Of a stretch of 64,000 nt of DNA, positions 27,099 through 35,555 are shown piece by piece (within the stretch, counting starts at the first letter, position 1; each line of letters starts with the position of its first letter). A program made the position numbers and the translations under genes. Origin of the DNA: Vibrio sp. HB236076 (GTDB lineage: Bacteria > Pseudomonadota > Gammaproteobacteria > Enterobacterales > Vibrionaceae); the NCBI RefSeq assembly GCF_040957575.1, contig NZ_CP162601.1, positions 930,001-994,000 on the forward strand, in the 5' to 3' direction. The notes beneath the pieces were generated by a model that saw only the letters and a list, made by a program, of their open reading frames with translations, was not told where the DNA came from and did no database searches.

Positions 27099-27870
27099 CG
27101 ATAGCATTAAAAAAACGCTGTTCGTTGTTATCGCATTGAGCCTGGTGTGCTCAATCATCGTTTCAACGGCAGCGGTAGTCTTGCGTGACAAGCAAGAACT
27201 GAACGCAGTACGCGATAAGCAAACCAAAATTTTAGAAGTATCGGGTGTGGAGTCTAAAGAAGGCTCCGTTGCTGAGCTTTATAAGCAATACATCGAACCT
27301 AAATTAGTGGATTTTAAAACCGGTCAATTGGTCGATGAAACCGCGGATGGTATTGCTGCGTCTGACTACGATCAGCGTGCGGCGTCGAATACTCCGAGTG
27401 AGTCAACCAACCTGAGCGCTGAGCAAGATGTGGCCAAAATCGGCAGTCGTGCTGACTACGGCTTGGTTTACTTGGTCAAGCAACAAGGTGAAGTGACGCG
27501 TTTCATCTTGCCGATTCACGGTAAAGGCCTTTGGTCAATGATGTACGCCTTTGTCGCGGTAGAAACCGATGGCAATACGGTTGATGGCATTATTTACTAC
27601 GAGCAGGGCGAAACACCGGGATTGGGTGGTGAAGTTGAAAACCCATCATGGCGTGCTCAGTTCCAAGGTAAGAAACTGTTTGACGAAAACCATAACCCAG
27701 CGATCAAGATTGTCAAAGGCGGCGCGCCGGCAGGGTCTGAACACGGTGTCGATGCACTGTCAGGTGCGACCTTGACCAGTACCGGTGTTCAAAACCAGTT
27801 TGACTTTTGGCTTGGCAAGTTAGGTTACGGTCCATTCCTTGCTAAAGTTCGTGACGGAGGTCTGAACTAA
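27085..27870 (+). CDS. nqrC: Na+-NQR subunit C
   Basis: NqrC carries a second covalent FMN on a periplasmic domain. The 261-aa product has an N-terminal membrane anchor ([22 protein letters not shown]), then a periplasmic FMN-binding domain with [22 protein letters not shown] and the flavinylation motif SGATLTS with Thr229 as acceptor. The start ATG lies inside the nqrB end (14-nt overlap) with gcggagaga ahead of it, and its stop overlaps the nqrD start by one base (TAATG). Confidence 0.97.
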   Translation: MASNNDSIKKTLFVVIALSLVCSIIVSTAAVVLRDKQELNAVRDKQTKILEVSGVESKEGSVAELYKQYIEPKLVDFKTGQLVDETADGIAASDYDQRAASNTPSESTNLSAEQDVAKIGSRADYGLVYLVKQQGEVTRFILPIHGKGLWSMMYAFVAVETDGNTVDGIIYYEQGETPGLGGEVENPSWRAQFQGKKLFDENHNPAIKIVKGGAPAGSEHGVDALSGATLTSTGVQNQFDFWLGKLGYGPFLAKVRDGGLN

Positions 27871-28502
27871 TGTCTAGTCTAAAACAAGTGAAAAACAGTC
27901 TAGTAGCTCCAGTATTGGACAACAACCCCATTGCTTTACAAGTTTTGGGTGTGTGTTCTGCGCTGGCGGTAACCACTAAGCTAGAAACGGCCTTCGTTAT
28001 GACCATTGCCGTGTGTTTGGTGACGGCTTTTTCAAACTTTTTCGTTTCTCTGATCCGCAACCACATTCCTGGTAGTGTGCGAATTATCGTTCAGATGGCA
28101 ATCATTGCTTCTTTGGTTATCGTTGTTGACCAAGTGTTGCGCGCTTTCCTTTACGATATTTCTAAGCAGCTTTCGGTGTTCGTTGGCCTTATCATTACTA
28201 ACTGTATTGTTATGGGTCGCGCTGAGGCGTTTGCGATGAAATCGGCACCAGTGCCCTCATTCATCGATGGTATTGCCAATGGTTTAGGTTACGGTTTTGT
28301 ATTGTTGACCGTCGGTTTCTTCCGTGAACTGTTGGGCTCAGGTAAGTTGTTCGGCATTGAGATATTGCCTTTGGTCAACAATGGCGGTTGGTATCAACCC
28401 AATGGTCTAATGCTGCTTGCACCTTCAGCCTTCTTCTTGATTGGCTTCTTGATTTGGGCCATCCGTACCTTGAAACCTGAACAAGTTGAAGCGAAGGAGT
28501 AA
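27870..28502 (+). CDS. nqrD: Na+-NQR subunit D
   Basis: NqrD is an integral subunit that, with NqrE, coordinates the intramembrane iron-sulfur centre between symmetric half-helices. The 210-aa product has six hydrophobic segments; conserved [20 protein letters not shown] near the start supplies one iron-ligand cysteine and [20 protein letters not shown] the other. Start and stop are tightly packed between nqrC and nqrE (5-nt gap to the latter). Confidence 0.97.
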   Translation: MSSLKQVKNSLVAPVLDNNPIALQVLGVCSALAVTTKLETAFVMTIAVCLVTAFSNFFVSLIRNHIPGSVRIIVQMAIIASLVIVVDQVLRAFLYDISKQLSVFVGLIITNCIVMGRAEAFAMKSAPVPSFIDGIANGLGYGFVLLTVGFFRELLGSGKLFGIEILPLVNNGGWYQPNGLMLLAPSAFFLIGFLIWAIRTLKPEQVEAKE

Positions 28503-28507
28503 TACGC

Positions 28508-29104
28508 ATGGAACACTTTATCAGCCTTTTCGTTAAATCTATTTTTATCGAAAACATGGCGTTGTCATTCTTCTTGGGGATGTGTACTTTCTTGGCGGTA
28601 TCTAAGAAAGTGAAAACGGCATTTGGCCTTGGTGTGGCGGTCACCGTCGTACTGACCATCTCAGTACCAGTCAACAACCTGGTTTACAACTTAGTCCTGA
28701 AAGAGAATGCGATCGCGCAAGGCGTTGACCTTAGCTTCTTGAGCTTTATTACCTTTATCGGTGTTATTGCGGCTTTGGTACAAATCCTTGAAATGATTTT
28801 GGATCGTTTTTTCCCACCTTTGTACAACGCATTGGGCATTTTCTTACCGCTTATCACGGTAAACTGTGCCATTTTCGGTGGTGTATCATTTATGGTACAA
28901 CGCGATTACAACTTCTCTGAGTCAGTGGTTTACGGTTTGGGTTCAGGTGTCGGTTGGATGTTGGCCATCGTCGCGCTTGCGGGGATCCGTGAGAAAATGA
29001 AGTATTCAGACGTACCTCCAGGCTTGCGTGGCCTTGGCATTACGTTTATTTCTGTCGGCTTAATGGCGTTAGGCTTTATGTCTTTCTCTGGTGTTCAACT
29101 GTAA
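28508..29104 (+). CDS. nqrE: Na+-NQR subunit E
   Basis: NqrE is the inverted-topology partner of NqrD. The 198-aa product has six membrane segments and the matching cysteines in [19 protein letters not shown] and [20 protein letters not shown]. With NqrD it forms the iron site that NqrM is thought to help load. aaggag precedes the start, 33 nt separate it from nqrF. Confidence 0.97.
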   Translation: MEHFISLFVKSIFIENMALSFFLGMCTFLAVSKKVKTAFGLGVAVTVVLTISVPVNNLVYNLVLKENAIAQGVDLSFLSFITFIGVIAALVQILEMILDRFFPPLYNALGIFLPLITVNCAIFGGVSFMVQRDYNFSESVVYGLGSGVGWMLAIVALAGIREKMKYSDVPPGLRGLGITFISVGLMALGFMSFSGVQL

Positions 29105-29137
29105 GCCGGGTAAACCGCAACAATAAAGGAATAGTCA

Positions 29138-30361
29138 ATGGACATTATTCTTGGTGTAGTGATGTTTACTCTGATTGTACTGGCACTGGTTTTGGTGATT
29201 TTGTTCGCTAAATCCAAGCTGGTACCAACAGGTGACATTACCATCTCAATTAACGGCGATCCGGATAAAGCGATCGTCACTCAGCCAGGCGGCAAACTAC
29301 TTGGCGCTTTGGCAAATGCTGGTGTATTCGTTTCTTCTGCTTGTGGTGGCGGTGGCTCTTGTGGTCAGTGTCGCGTGCGCATTAAATCGGGTGGCGGCGA
29401 AATTCTACCTACGGAATTAGGCCACATTACCAAAGGTGAAGCGCGCGAAGGTGAACGTCTTTCTTGTCAGGTTTCAATGAAAACTGACATGGATATCGAA
29501 TTACCAGAAGAAATCTTTGGTGTGAAAAAGTGGGAATGTGAAGTTATTTCTAACGATAACAAAGCCACTTTTATCAAAGAGCTTAAACTGGCGATTCCCG
29601 ATGGTGAGTCAGTGCCTTTCCGAGCGGGTGGTTATATTCAGATTGAAGCGCCAGCGCATACGGTCAATTACGCTGATTACGATATTCCTGAGGAATACCG
29701 TGGCGATTGGGAGAAGTTTAATCTTTTCCGTTATCAATCGGTTGTTGATGAGCCGATCATTCGTGCTTACTCAATGGCAAACTACCCAGAAGAGTTTGGC
29801 ATTATTATGTTGAACGTGCGTATCGCGACGCCGCCGCCTAACAACCCTGACGTGACACCAGGTCAAATGTCTTCATTTATCTGGTCACTAAAAGAAGGGG
29901 ACAAGGTAACGATTTCTGGTCCATTTGGTGAGTTCTTTGCCAAAGACACAGATGCAGAAATGGTCTTTATCGGTGGTGGTGCTGGTATGGCGCCTATGCG
30001 TTCACACATCTTCGATCAGCTCAAGCGTTTGAATTCTAAGCGTAAGATTTCGTTCTGGTATGGTGCACGTTCAAAACGCGAAATGTTCTATGTGGAAGAT
30101 TTTGATGAGTTGCAAGAGCAATTTGATAACTTCCAATGGCACGTTGCCCTGTCTGATCCTCAGCCTGAGGACAATTGGGATGGCTACACGGGCTTTATCC
30201 ACAATGTCGTTTATGACAACTACTTGCGCGATCACGATGCGCCAGAAGATTGTGAGTACTACATGTGTGGTCCACCTATCATGAACGCCTCGGTGATCAG
30301 CATGTTGCACGATCTCGGTGTTGAAGATGAAAACATCCTCTTGGATGACTTTGGTGGATAA
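29138..30361 (+). CDS. nqrF: Na+-NQR subunit F (NADH-oxidising)
   Basis: NqrF is the electron entry point: it oxidises NADH with FAD and passes electrons to a 2Fe-2S cluster. The 407-aa product has an N-terminal membrane helix ([20 protein letters not shown]), a ferredoxin domain with the ligands in [15 protein letters not shown] and the fourth cysteine in LSCQV, then a ferredoxin-reductase module with [11 protein letters not shown] (FAD), [15 protein letters not shown] (NAD) and [13 protein letters not shown], ending DDFGG. A terminator-like hairpin follows before apbE. Confidence 0.97.
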   Translation: MDIILGVVMFTLIVLALVLVILFAKSKLVPTGDITISINGDPDKAIVTQPGGKLLGALANAGVFVSSACGGGGSCGQCRVRIKSGGGEILPTELGHITKGEAREGERLSCQVSMKTDMDIELPEEIFGVKKWECEVISNDNKATFIKELKLAIPDGESVPFRAGGYIQIEAPAHTVNYADYDIPEEYRGDWEKFNLFRYQSVVDEPIIRAYSMANYPEEFGIIMLNVRIATPPPNNPDVTPGQMSSFIWSLKEGDKVTISGPFGEFFAKDTDAEMVFIGGGAGMAPMRSHIFDQLKRLNSKRKISFWYGARSKREMFYVEDFDELQEQFDNFQWHVALSDPQPEDNWDGYTGFIHNVVYDNYLRDHDAPEDCEYYMCGPPIMNASVISMLHDLGVEDENILLDDFGG

Positions 30362-30382
30362 TCATTCGCCATAATGGAAATT

Positions 30383-30409
30383 GGCTGGCTCTTAGAGTCA
30401 GCCTTTTTT
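30383..30409 (+). terminator. Terminator-like hairpin between nqrF and apbE
   Basis: Stem GGCTGGCTC (30383-30391) with GAGTCAGCC (30395-30403), nine pairs including one G-T, loop TTA, followed by six T residues. It probably ends most nqrA-F transcripts and lets a fraction read into apbE-nqrM. Confidence 0.85.
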
Positions 30410-30425
30410 ATTAGAGAGAAAGACG

Positions 30426-31454
30426 ATGAGATATTTTATAACCAAACGTCAAACGTCGGCATTATTTACTTTGTTGAGCGTGTTTTTGGTCGCTTGCTCT
30501 GAGCCAGTTAATACGGTGAAGTTACAAGGCCCCACCATGGGCACGCAATACAACATTACCTATTTAGCGACAGCGGATACCCCCTCTTCAGAGCAAATCT
30601 CAGCGGGAGTCAGTGAGCGTTTAGAGCAAGTTAATCAACAAATGTCGACTTACCGCCCAGACTCAGAACTGAGCCAGTTCAATCAATCTCGTTCATTAAC
30701 GTCGTTCCCCGTTTCTGCCCCAGTCCGCACGGTAGTCAAAGAAGCTATTCGCCTTAACCACTTGACCCAAGGCGCACTGGATGTCACGGTTGGGCCGTTA
30801 GTTAACCTCTGGGGCTTTGGCCCAGACGCTCAGCCGGTAACCATACCGACTGATGAGCAGTTGTCGGCACTTAAAGAGTCGGTGGGTATTGAGTGGCTAT
30901 CGGTGACAGAGACCGGCTTGCAAAAGAAGAAACCACAGTTGTATGTCGATTTGTCGACCATTGCTAAGGGGTGGGGGGTCGATGTTTTGGCCGACTATTT
31001 ATCTGAGCAAGGGATTGAGAATTACCTGGTTGAAGTGGGCGGTGAAATTCGCACTCATGGTCATAACGCCGCTGGTCAAGTCTGGCGTATTGCCATAGAG
31101 AAACCGACAGCGGAACAACGCGTGATCCAAACCGTCATTCAAGCGAAAGATATGGCAATGGCGACGTCGGGTGACTATCGAAATTACCACGAAGTCGATG
31201 GTGTTCGTTATTCACACATTATCGATCCTGCGACCGGTAAACCTATCCATCACAAGGTGGTTTCTGTTACAGTATTGGACAAGTCGTCAATGACAGCCGA
31301 TGGATTGGCGACAGGGCTAATGGTGCTTGGTGCAGAAAAAGGGATTGATGTGGCAGAACAACATCAAATACCAGTACTGATGATTGTCAAAACGCCTGAT
31401 GGTTATAAAGAAATGGCGTCAGCAGCGTTTAAACCTTATCTCAGTCAAAAATAA
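30426..31454 (+). CDS. apbE: FAD:protein FMN transferase (ApbE)
   Basis: ApbE moves FMN from FAD onto a threonine of target proteins, here NqrB and NqrC. The 342-aa product is a lipoprotein (LVAC, Cys24), so it acts in the periplasm, where the NqrB/NqrC acceptor sites face. Family blocks: GPTMGTQYNITYL, LEQVNQQMSTYRPDSELSQFN, GALDVTVGPLVNLWGFGP, VDLSTIAKGWGVDVLADYL, LVEVGGEIRTHG and the metal/FAD site SHIIDPATGKPIHHKVVSVTV then DGLATGLMVLG. It lies downstream of nqrF behind an intrinsic terminator and is followed by nqrM after 15 nt. Confidence 0.96.
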   Translation: MRYFITKRQTSALFTLLSVFLVACSEPVNTVKLQGPTMGTQYNITYLATADTPSSEQISAGVSERLEQVNQQMSTYRPDSELSQFNQSRSLTSFPVSAPVRTVVKEAIRLNHLTQGALDVTVGPLVNLWGFGPDAQPVTIPTDEQLSALKESVGIEWLSVTETGLQKKKPQLYVDLSTIAKGWGVDVLADYLSEQGIENYLVEVGGEIRTHGHNAAGQVWRIAIEKPTAEQRVIQTVIQAKDMAMATSGDYRNYHEVDGVRYSHIIDPATGKPIHHKVVSVTVLDKSSMTADGLATGLMVLGAEKGIDVAEQHQIPVLMIVKTPDGYKEMASAAFKPYLSQK

Positions 31455-31469
31455 AGTGAGTGTGAACGT

Positions 31470-31703
31470 ATGAGTACATTTTTAATTACTTTCGGTTTTT
31501 TCTTGGCCGTGATTTTGGCCATGGCGGTGGGGTATATCTTTCAGCGCAAAGTGGTCCGTGGCAGTTGTGGCGGTTTGGGCGCGGTGGGTATTGAACGCGT
31601 TTGTAACTGTCCTGAGCCTTGTGATGCGAGAAAAAAACGCGAAGCAAGGGCTGAACGTCGCGCTCAGCAATTGGCCGCTTGGGAAAAAGATCGCATTGCT
31701 TAA
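31470..31703 (+). CDS. nqrM: Na+-NQR maturation protein NqrM
   Basis: NqrM (formerly DUF539) is needed to assemble Na+-NQR, probably by delivering iron for the site between NqrD and NqrE. The 77-aa product has one N-terminal membrane helix (residues 3-24) and four conserved cysteines, Cys33, Cys45, Cys47 and Cys51, in RGSCGGLGAVGIERVCNCPE followed by PCD, plus a basic helical tail. Its place after apbE is the usual one in vibrios. A strong terminator follows. Confidence 0.95.
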   Translation: MSTFLITFGFFLAVILAMAVGYIFQRKVVRGSCGGLGAVGIERVCNCPEPCDARKKREARAERRAQQLAAWEKDRIA

Positions 31704-31734
31704 ATGGCATTGAATTTTATGTTATGAGTAGTAA

Positions 31735-31769
31735 TCAGCCTAGTGTGTCGTCACTAGGCTGAATTTTTT
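31735..31769 (+). terminator. Terminator after nqrM
   Basis: Perfect stem of 11 bp, TCAGCCTAGTG (31735-31745) with CACTAGGCTGA (31752-31762), 6-nt loop, then a T6 run. It ends the nqr-apbE-nqrM unit. Confidence 0.93.
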
Positions 31770-31856
31770 GCTCAACGACAAAAAACGGGCGGCGTGTTAT
31801 TGCCCTCGTACCCCGTTCCCATTGTTGTCAGTCAAACTGTTGACTGCATCCTATCC

Positions 31857-33098
31857 CTAGCGCTTAAGTTGGTTTCGCCCTTGTTGCTTGGCTTCATAGA
31901 GGTAATCATCGGCAATCAGCAATTTCTCTTCTAGGTTCCCGATTTGGTTGGTCGCTCCTAAGCTGATCGTGACTTGTAGAACATTTTGATAATAGGGAAT
32001 GGTCATGGCTTCGATACGCAGACGCATTTTTTCCAAGGTGGCAATGAATTGATTAAAGTCTCCTTCGTATAAAATACAAAACTCTTCGCCGCCCATTCTT
32101 GCCACACAGGCATCGTCAAAGTGGAAGGCCAGAATTTTTGCGATGGTCTTAATCACTAAGTCACCACAATCATGACCGTAGTTGTCATTGACCTTTTTAA
32201 AGTGGTCAATATCTATCATTGAGACACACACGCTATCTGAGAGGGTTTTGGCCTGATTGAACAAATAGCGACGATTCCAAAGTCCGGTCAGCTCATCTTG
32301 GTTGGCTAGACGATAGAGGGTTTCGTTGGCTTCAATCATGCCTAAAATATAATGAATTCGACAGTTGAGCTCTTCTTGGTTGAAAGGGATATACAAAAAG
32401 TCGTTGGCGCCAGCTTTCAAAAATTGTGACGTCAATGTGCGATCTTCACTGCCAGACAGGCCCAAAATAGGCAAGGTATTGCGGTCGTGCTTACGGCGAA
32501 TTTGACGCACAAGAGATAACCCATCTAGGTTGGGCATACTGTGATCAGTAATGGCAAACGTAATGTCTGGGTGCTGAGCGAGTTTTTCTAATGCTTCATT
32601 GCCATCACAGGCGACAGTCGTGCGAATGTACTGATGAGACAGAACTTGAGATAGGGATTTGCGAATAAACTCGGAATCATCGACCACCAAAGCGTGATGG
32701 GCACCGTTTTTTTCCAAGCGAGTGATCATTGACAACAAATCGTGTATTGCCGCATCACTGTCTTTAATAATGTAGTCGAGTACCCCTTGTTCAATGAAGT
32801 GGTCACGGGCACTTTGCCGGTATGTGGCCGTCACTACAATCACTCTTTGTTTGGCCTTGAGTGCCAAGTCAATCACTTCACCATCTTGAGCATCGGGGAG
32901 GCAATAATCCAATACCGTACACAAGTAGTCGCTGTTTTGCTCAAGCATGACTTTCGCTTGTGCGTAGGTCTCAGCTATATGAACCTCACAGCCGTGCTGA
33001 GTTAAGTTGCGAGTCAAGAAGTTGCGAAAAGCATAACTGTCTTCAACGACTAGGATTTTACTGGGCAAAAGATTTCTCACAGATAAATAGTTTTCCAC
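31857..33098 (-). CDS. Double-receiver response regulator with GGDEF (diguanylate cyclase)
   Basis: A 413-aa signalling protein with two receiver domains and a C-terminal GGDEF domain, expected to make cyclic di-GMP when phosphorylated. Receiver 1 (about 13-130) has ILVVEDS and phospho-acceptor Asp64; receiver 2 (about 135-255) has LVVDDSEFIRKSL and Asp185. The GGDEF domain has LTGLWNRRYLF, MIDIDHFKKVNDNYGHDCGD and active-site GGEEF (336-340). I do not see the RxxD inhibitory site before GGEEF (the residues there are FHFDD), so product inhibition may be lacking. No kinase lies alongside. The frame opens with GTG 33098, but a Fur-like box and -10 sit there; TTG 33068 with gaga upstream is a likely alternative start (MPSKILVVEDS). 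Confidence 0.9.
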   Translation of the reverse strand: MENYLSVRNLLPSKILVVEDSYAFRNFLTRNLTQHGCEVHIAETYAQAKVMLEQNSDYLCTVLDYCLPDAQDGEVIDLALKAKQRVIVVTATYRQSARDHFIEQGVLDYIIKDSDAAIHDLLSMITRLEKNGAHHALVVDDSEFIRKSLSQVLSHQYIRTTVACDGNEALEKLAQHPDITFAITDHSMPNLDGLSLVRQIRRKHDRNTLPILGLSGSEDRTLTSQFLKAGANDFLYIPFNQEELNCRIHYILGMIEANETLYRLANQDELTGLWNRRYLFNQAKTLSDSVCVSMIDIDHFKKVNDNYGHDCGDLVIKTIAKILAFHFDDACVARMGGEEFCILYEGDFNQFIATLEKMRLRIEAMTIPYYQNVLQVTISLGATNQIGNLEEKLLIADDYLYEAKQQGRNQLKR

Positions 33099-33099
33099 T

Positions 33100-33135
33100 A
33101 ATGATAACCATTATAATAAAATCCTCTAGTGTCAA
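33100..33135 (-). promoter_or_regulatory. Fur-like box over the promoter of the diguanylate cyclase gene
   Basis: AATGATAACCATTAT (33100-33114) matches 14 of 15 positions of the central Fur consensus AATGATAATCATTAT. It overlaps a perfect TATAAT on the minus strand (33115-33110); TTGACA (33135-33130) lies upstream but with a 14-nt spacer, shorter than ideal. Fe-Fur bound here would block the promoter. Confidence 0.6.
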
Positions 33136-33292
33136 ACTCATTTTGTTGTGATTTATGCCAAGCGGCTCACGATTCTCTTTTGTTATGGATTTTTCATATT
33201 TTGTCGTAGTCAAAATATGAGGTTTCTCGTCGCCTTATTACGGTATCTTTTGCCTCGTGTTAGGTGTCTTGGAACGACGGCCAAGGTGACGG

Positions 33293-34342
33293 TTAAAATA
33301 ATGACATTTGCTCGGTATGATGACGTTCGGGTAAATGGACGCTAAGGCCGATCAAGCGAATACCTCTTCCTTGTTGCCGCTCTAGTCCTTCTATCAGGAG
33401 TTGAGTGAAAAACGCTTTGTCCAACCGTCCTTTTCGGTGTTCAATGGTGGTCTGTTTAAAATCATCGAATTTGATTTTTACCCCTTGTTTGCTAATGGCG
33501 AGATCGGTTGAAACCCGTTGCAAACGTTCGACCAATTTGGGGTATAAGTGTTCAATGGCGCTTTGGCACTGTTCAGGCGTGTAAATATCTTGCATAAAAG
33601 TGCGCTCAACCCCGACGGATTTGCGAATGCGGTGAGGTTCGACGACTCGCCGATCGATGCCGTGGCAACGCTCCCATAAAATTTGGCCAAATTTACCAAA
33701 ATGAGTGAGGAGTACCAGAGGATCGCAGTCGATAATGTCTTGCCCAGTGTGTAAATTAAGCGCATGCAGCTTGGCCAATGTGACCTTGCCAACACCAGAA
33801 ATTTTGCCGAGATCAAGTTGAGCGATAAACGAAGGCAGTTTCTGTGGAGTGATCACGCAAAGGCCGTTGGGCTTATTGATGTCTGAAGCCACTTTAGCCA
33901 CGAATTTTAAAGGCGCGACCCCAGCACTTGCAGTGAGCCCAAGTTCGTTTTCAATCGCTTGGCGAATGTCTTGGGCAATCAAGGTCGCTGAGCCTTTAAA
34001 CCATGAGCAATCGGTTACATCAAGATAGGCTTCATCCAACGACAGCGGTTCGATCTTATCAGTGTAACGGGCAAAAATCGCGTGGATTTGTTTTGACACC
34101 GCTTTGTACTTGGCCATGTTACCTGAAATAAGGGTCAATTGGGGGCAGAGTTGTAAGGCTTTCTGAGTCGGCATGGCTGAGTGTAAGCCAAAAGCCCGTG
34201 CTTCGTAATTGCATGTCGAGAGCACACCACGACTGGATCGCTCGCCGCCAATCGCCAAAGGGCGGCCTCTTAGTTCTGGGTTGTCTCTCATTTCGACCGC
34301 AGCGTAGTAACAATCAAGATCAACGTGAATAATTTTTTGCAT
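33293..34342 (-). CDS. dinB: DNA polymerase IV
   Basis: DinB is a Y-family translesion polymerase. The 349-aa product (E. coli 351) has the catalytic Asp8 in IIHVDLDCYYAAVEMRD, Asp103-Glu104 in PLSLDEAYLDVT, the steric-gate region CYYA, the helix-hairpin-helix KISGVGKVTLAKL, and a C-terminal QMSLF that fits the beta-clamp binding motif QxxLF. The ATG has gagagagggtgagga ahead of it, a strong ribosome site. A textbook LexA box covers the -35 region of its promoter, so it belongs to the SOS regulon. Confidence 0.96.
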   Translation of the reverse strand: MQKIIHVDLDCYYAAVEMRDNPELRGRPLAIGGERSSRGVLSTCNYEARAFGLHSAMPTQKALQLCPQLTLISGNMAKYKAVSKQIHAIFARYTDKIEPLSLDEAYLDVTDCSWFKGSATLIAQDIRQAIENELGLTASAGVAPLKFVAKVASDINKPNGLCVITPQKLPSFIAQLDLGKISGVGKVTLAKLHALNLHTGQDIIDCDPLVLLTHFGKFGQILWERCHGIDRRVVEPHRIRKSVGVERTFMQDIYTPEQCQSAIEHLYPKLVERLQRVSTDLAISKQGVKIKFDDFKQTTIEHRKGRLDKAFFTQLLIEGLERQQGRGIRLIGLSVHLPERHHTEQMSLF

Positions 34343-34402
34343 TCCTCACCCTCTCTCTCGTTGATATGACCAGGTTACCCACCTTTCGGTTATCTGGTAT
34401 GG

Positions 34403-34433
34403 ATTATACACAGTACTGTTTTAATATACAGCT
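34403..34433 (-). promoter_or_regulatory. LexA box and promoter of dinB
   Basis: On the minus strand CTGTATATTAAAACAG (34431-34416) matches the gammaproteobacterial SOS consensus CTGTATAT-4W-ACAG exactly. A perfect TATAAT (34408-34403) follows at the distance that puts the LexA box over the -35. The divergent YggN-like gene starts 183 bp to the right and could be affected. Confidence 0.93.
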
Positions 34434-34615
34434 TTGTGTTTAACGTGACCGCGAAATTGCTCAGTAATGACAACCACAACGTGTGTTGAGTTACTGTACA
34501 AGCAGCAAATTGTATTGATTGGCTAATCCGTCATTTTCCTCAAGTCATTACTGTGTACTATGATCTTTTGAGGTCGCTAGGCGATGATGTGGTCAAAAAA
34601 GTTAAGGTGTATTGA

Positions 34616-35359
34616 ATGAAGTATTCATGGTTTGGTTTTACATTTATGACTGCGGTGCTAAGCGCTTCGGCTCAGGCGGCAGTGTGTCGAGTTGATACGG
34701 CGAATCAAGTGATGCTTGACTCGAAAAGAGTGCAGGTGACCAACTCATCCGGTCAAAAAGCCAGTATTTCTCCAGGAGGAGTACTCACCGTCGCTGGGCG
34801 CCCTGTGACGTTAACCACAGAGCAAAAAACAGCGATTAACCAATATCGACAACAACTGAACGATTACATACCAAAAGTGAATGCTCTGGCGACAGACGGG
34901 CGACAAGTGGCCAACCAACTCGTTGGTAAACTCGAGCAAGACTTTGCCCAGCCGGGCTCTTTTGCCAGTAGCAGAACGACGATGAACGGTTTTTTGGATA
35001 CGGTGGAGGCGCGTTATCATCAAAATGAGCAATGGAGTATTCCACCTCAAGCGTTTAGTCAATTCGAGCAGCAATGGCAAAGCGAATTTAAATCTATGCA
35101 AATGACATTAAATCAGCAGTTGTTTTCCGATGGTTTAGCCGCGATGTCAAATGGCCAACAAGGCGTTAACTTATCGCAACTCAGCCAAAAAATGGCGGCA
35201 CTTAAAAAAACATTAACCGTCGATTTCCAGCAGCAATCAACCCAGATAGACCAACAAGCGCAAACTCTGTGTGATCAACTGTTGAGATCCCAACAAAATG
35301 AGACCGCTTTGGTCAAGATGGTTCCGGCTTGGAAACCGTATCGAGTCTTTCAGCCTTAA
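34616..35359 (+). CDS. YggN-like protein (DUF2884)
   Basis: A 247-aa exported protein of unknown function. A signal peptide ends AQAA (about residue 22), followed by VCRVDTANQVMLDSKRVQV and SISPGGVLTVAGRPVTLTTEQKTAINQYRQQL, which follow the layout of E. coli YggN (DUF2884). The rest is helical and Gln-rich with repeated QQ, suggesting a coiled structure. It is divergent from dinB. No clear ribosome site beyond aaggtg 9 nt upstream. The function is unknown; periplasmic location is inferred from the signal. Confidence 0.8.
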   Translation: MKYSWFGFTFMTAVLSASAQAAVCRVDTANQVMLDSKRVQVTNSSGQKASISPGGVLTVAGRPVTLTTEQKTAINQYRQQLNDYIPKVNALATDGRQVANQLVGKLEQDFAQPGSFASSRTTMNGFLDTVEARYHQNEQWSIPPQAFSQFEQQWQSEFKSMQMTLNQQLFSDGLAAMSNGQQGVNLSQLSQKMAALKKTLTVDFQQQSTQIDQQAQTLCDQLLRSQQNETALVKMVPAWKPYRVFQP

Positions 35360-35462
35360 GGTTGTGGTCGTGACACTGAGAAGTGATCAGCGTGTTGTGC
35401 CTTATTAAATTGATTGTTTTTTCTTCATAAAGCGTCTTTTTTGGTGATTATCTCCATCTAGT

Positions 35463-35506
35463 GGCAAATAACCTAGTGTTAAGAAAGTCAAAACTTGTTA
35501 TTTGCC
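35463..35506. repeat. Perfect 10-bp inverted repeat before the sodium symporter promoter
   Basis: GGCAAATAAC (35463-35472) and GTTATTTGCC (35497-35506) are exact reverse complements, with start positions 34 bp apart, about three helical turns. The right arm overlaps the -35 region of the promoter whose TATAAT is at 35513. It may be a two-site operator; as RNA it could also be a loose terminator hairpin for the upstream gene (24-nt loop). Confidence 0.6.
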
Positions 35507-35512
35507 CTATTT

Positions 35513-35539
35513 TATAATAGTGTACTAGCCAGCTAGTAT
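35513..35539 (+). promoter_or_regulatory. Promoter with TrpR-like operator
   Basis: A perfect TATAAT (35513-35518) is followed by GTACTAG-CCAG-CTAGTAT (35522-35539). The arms match the Trp repressor operator GTACTAGTTAACTAGTAC in 13 of 14 outer positions. The site spans the expected transcription start, a normal place for repression. The downstream gene is a Na+ symporter of a family that includes tryptophan transporters. Confidence 0.7.
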
Positions 35540-35555
35540 TTTGTGAGATGTCAAC

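Noticed and set aside
33148..33345. 65-codon ORF on the plus strand between the diguanylate cyclase and dinB genes
   Set aside because: It runs antisense into the 3' end of dinB, has no ribosome site and covers the Fur-box promoter flank; probably chance.
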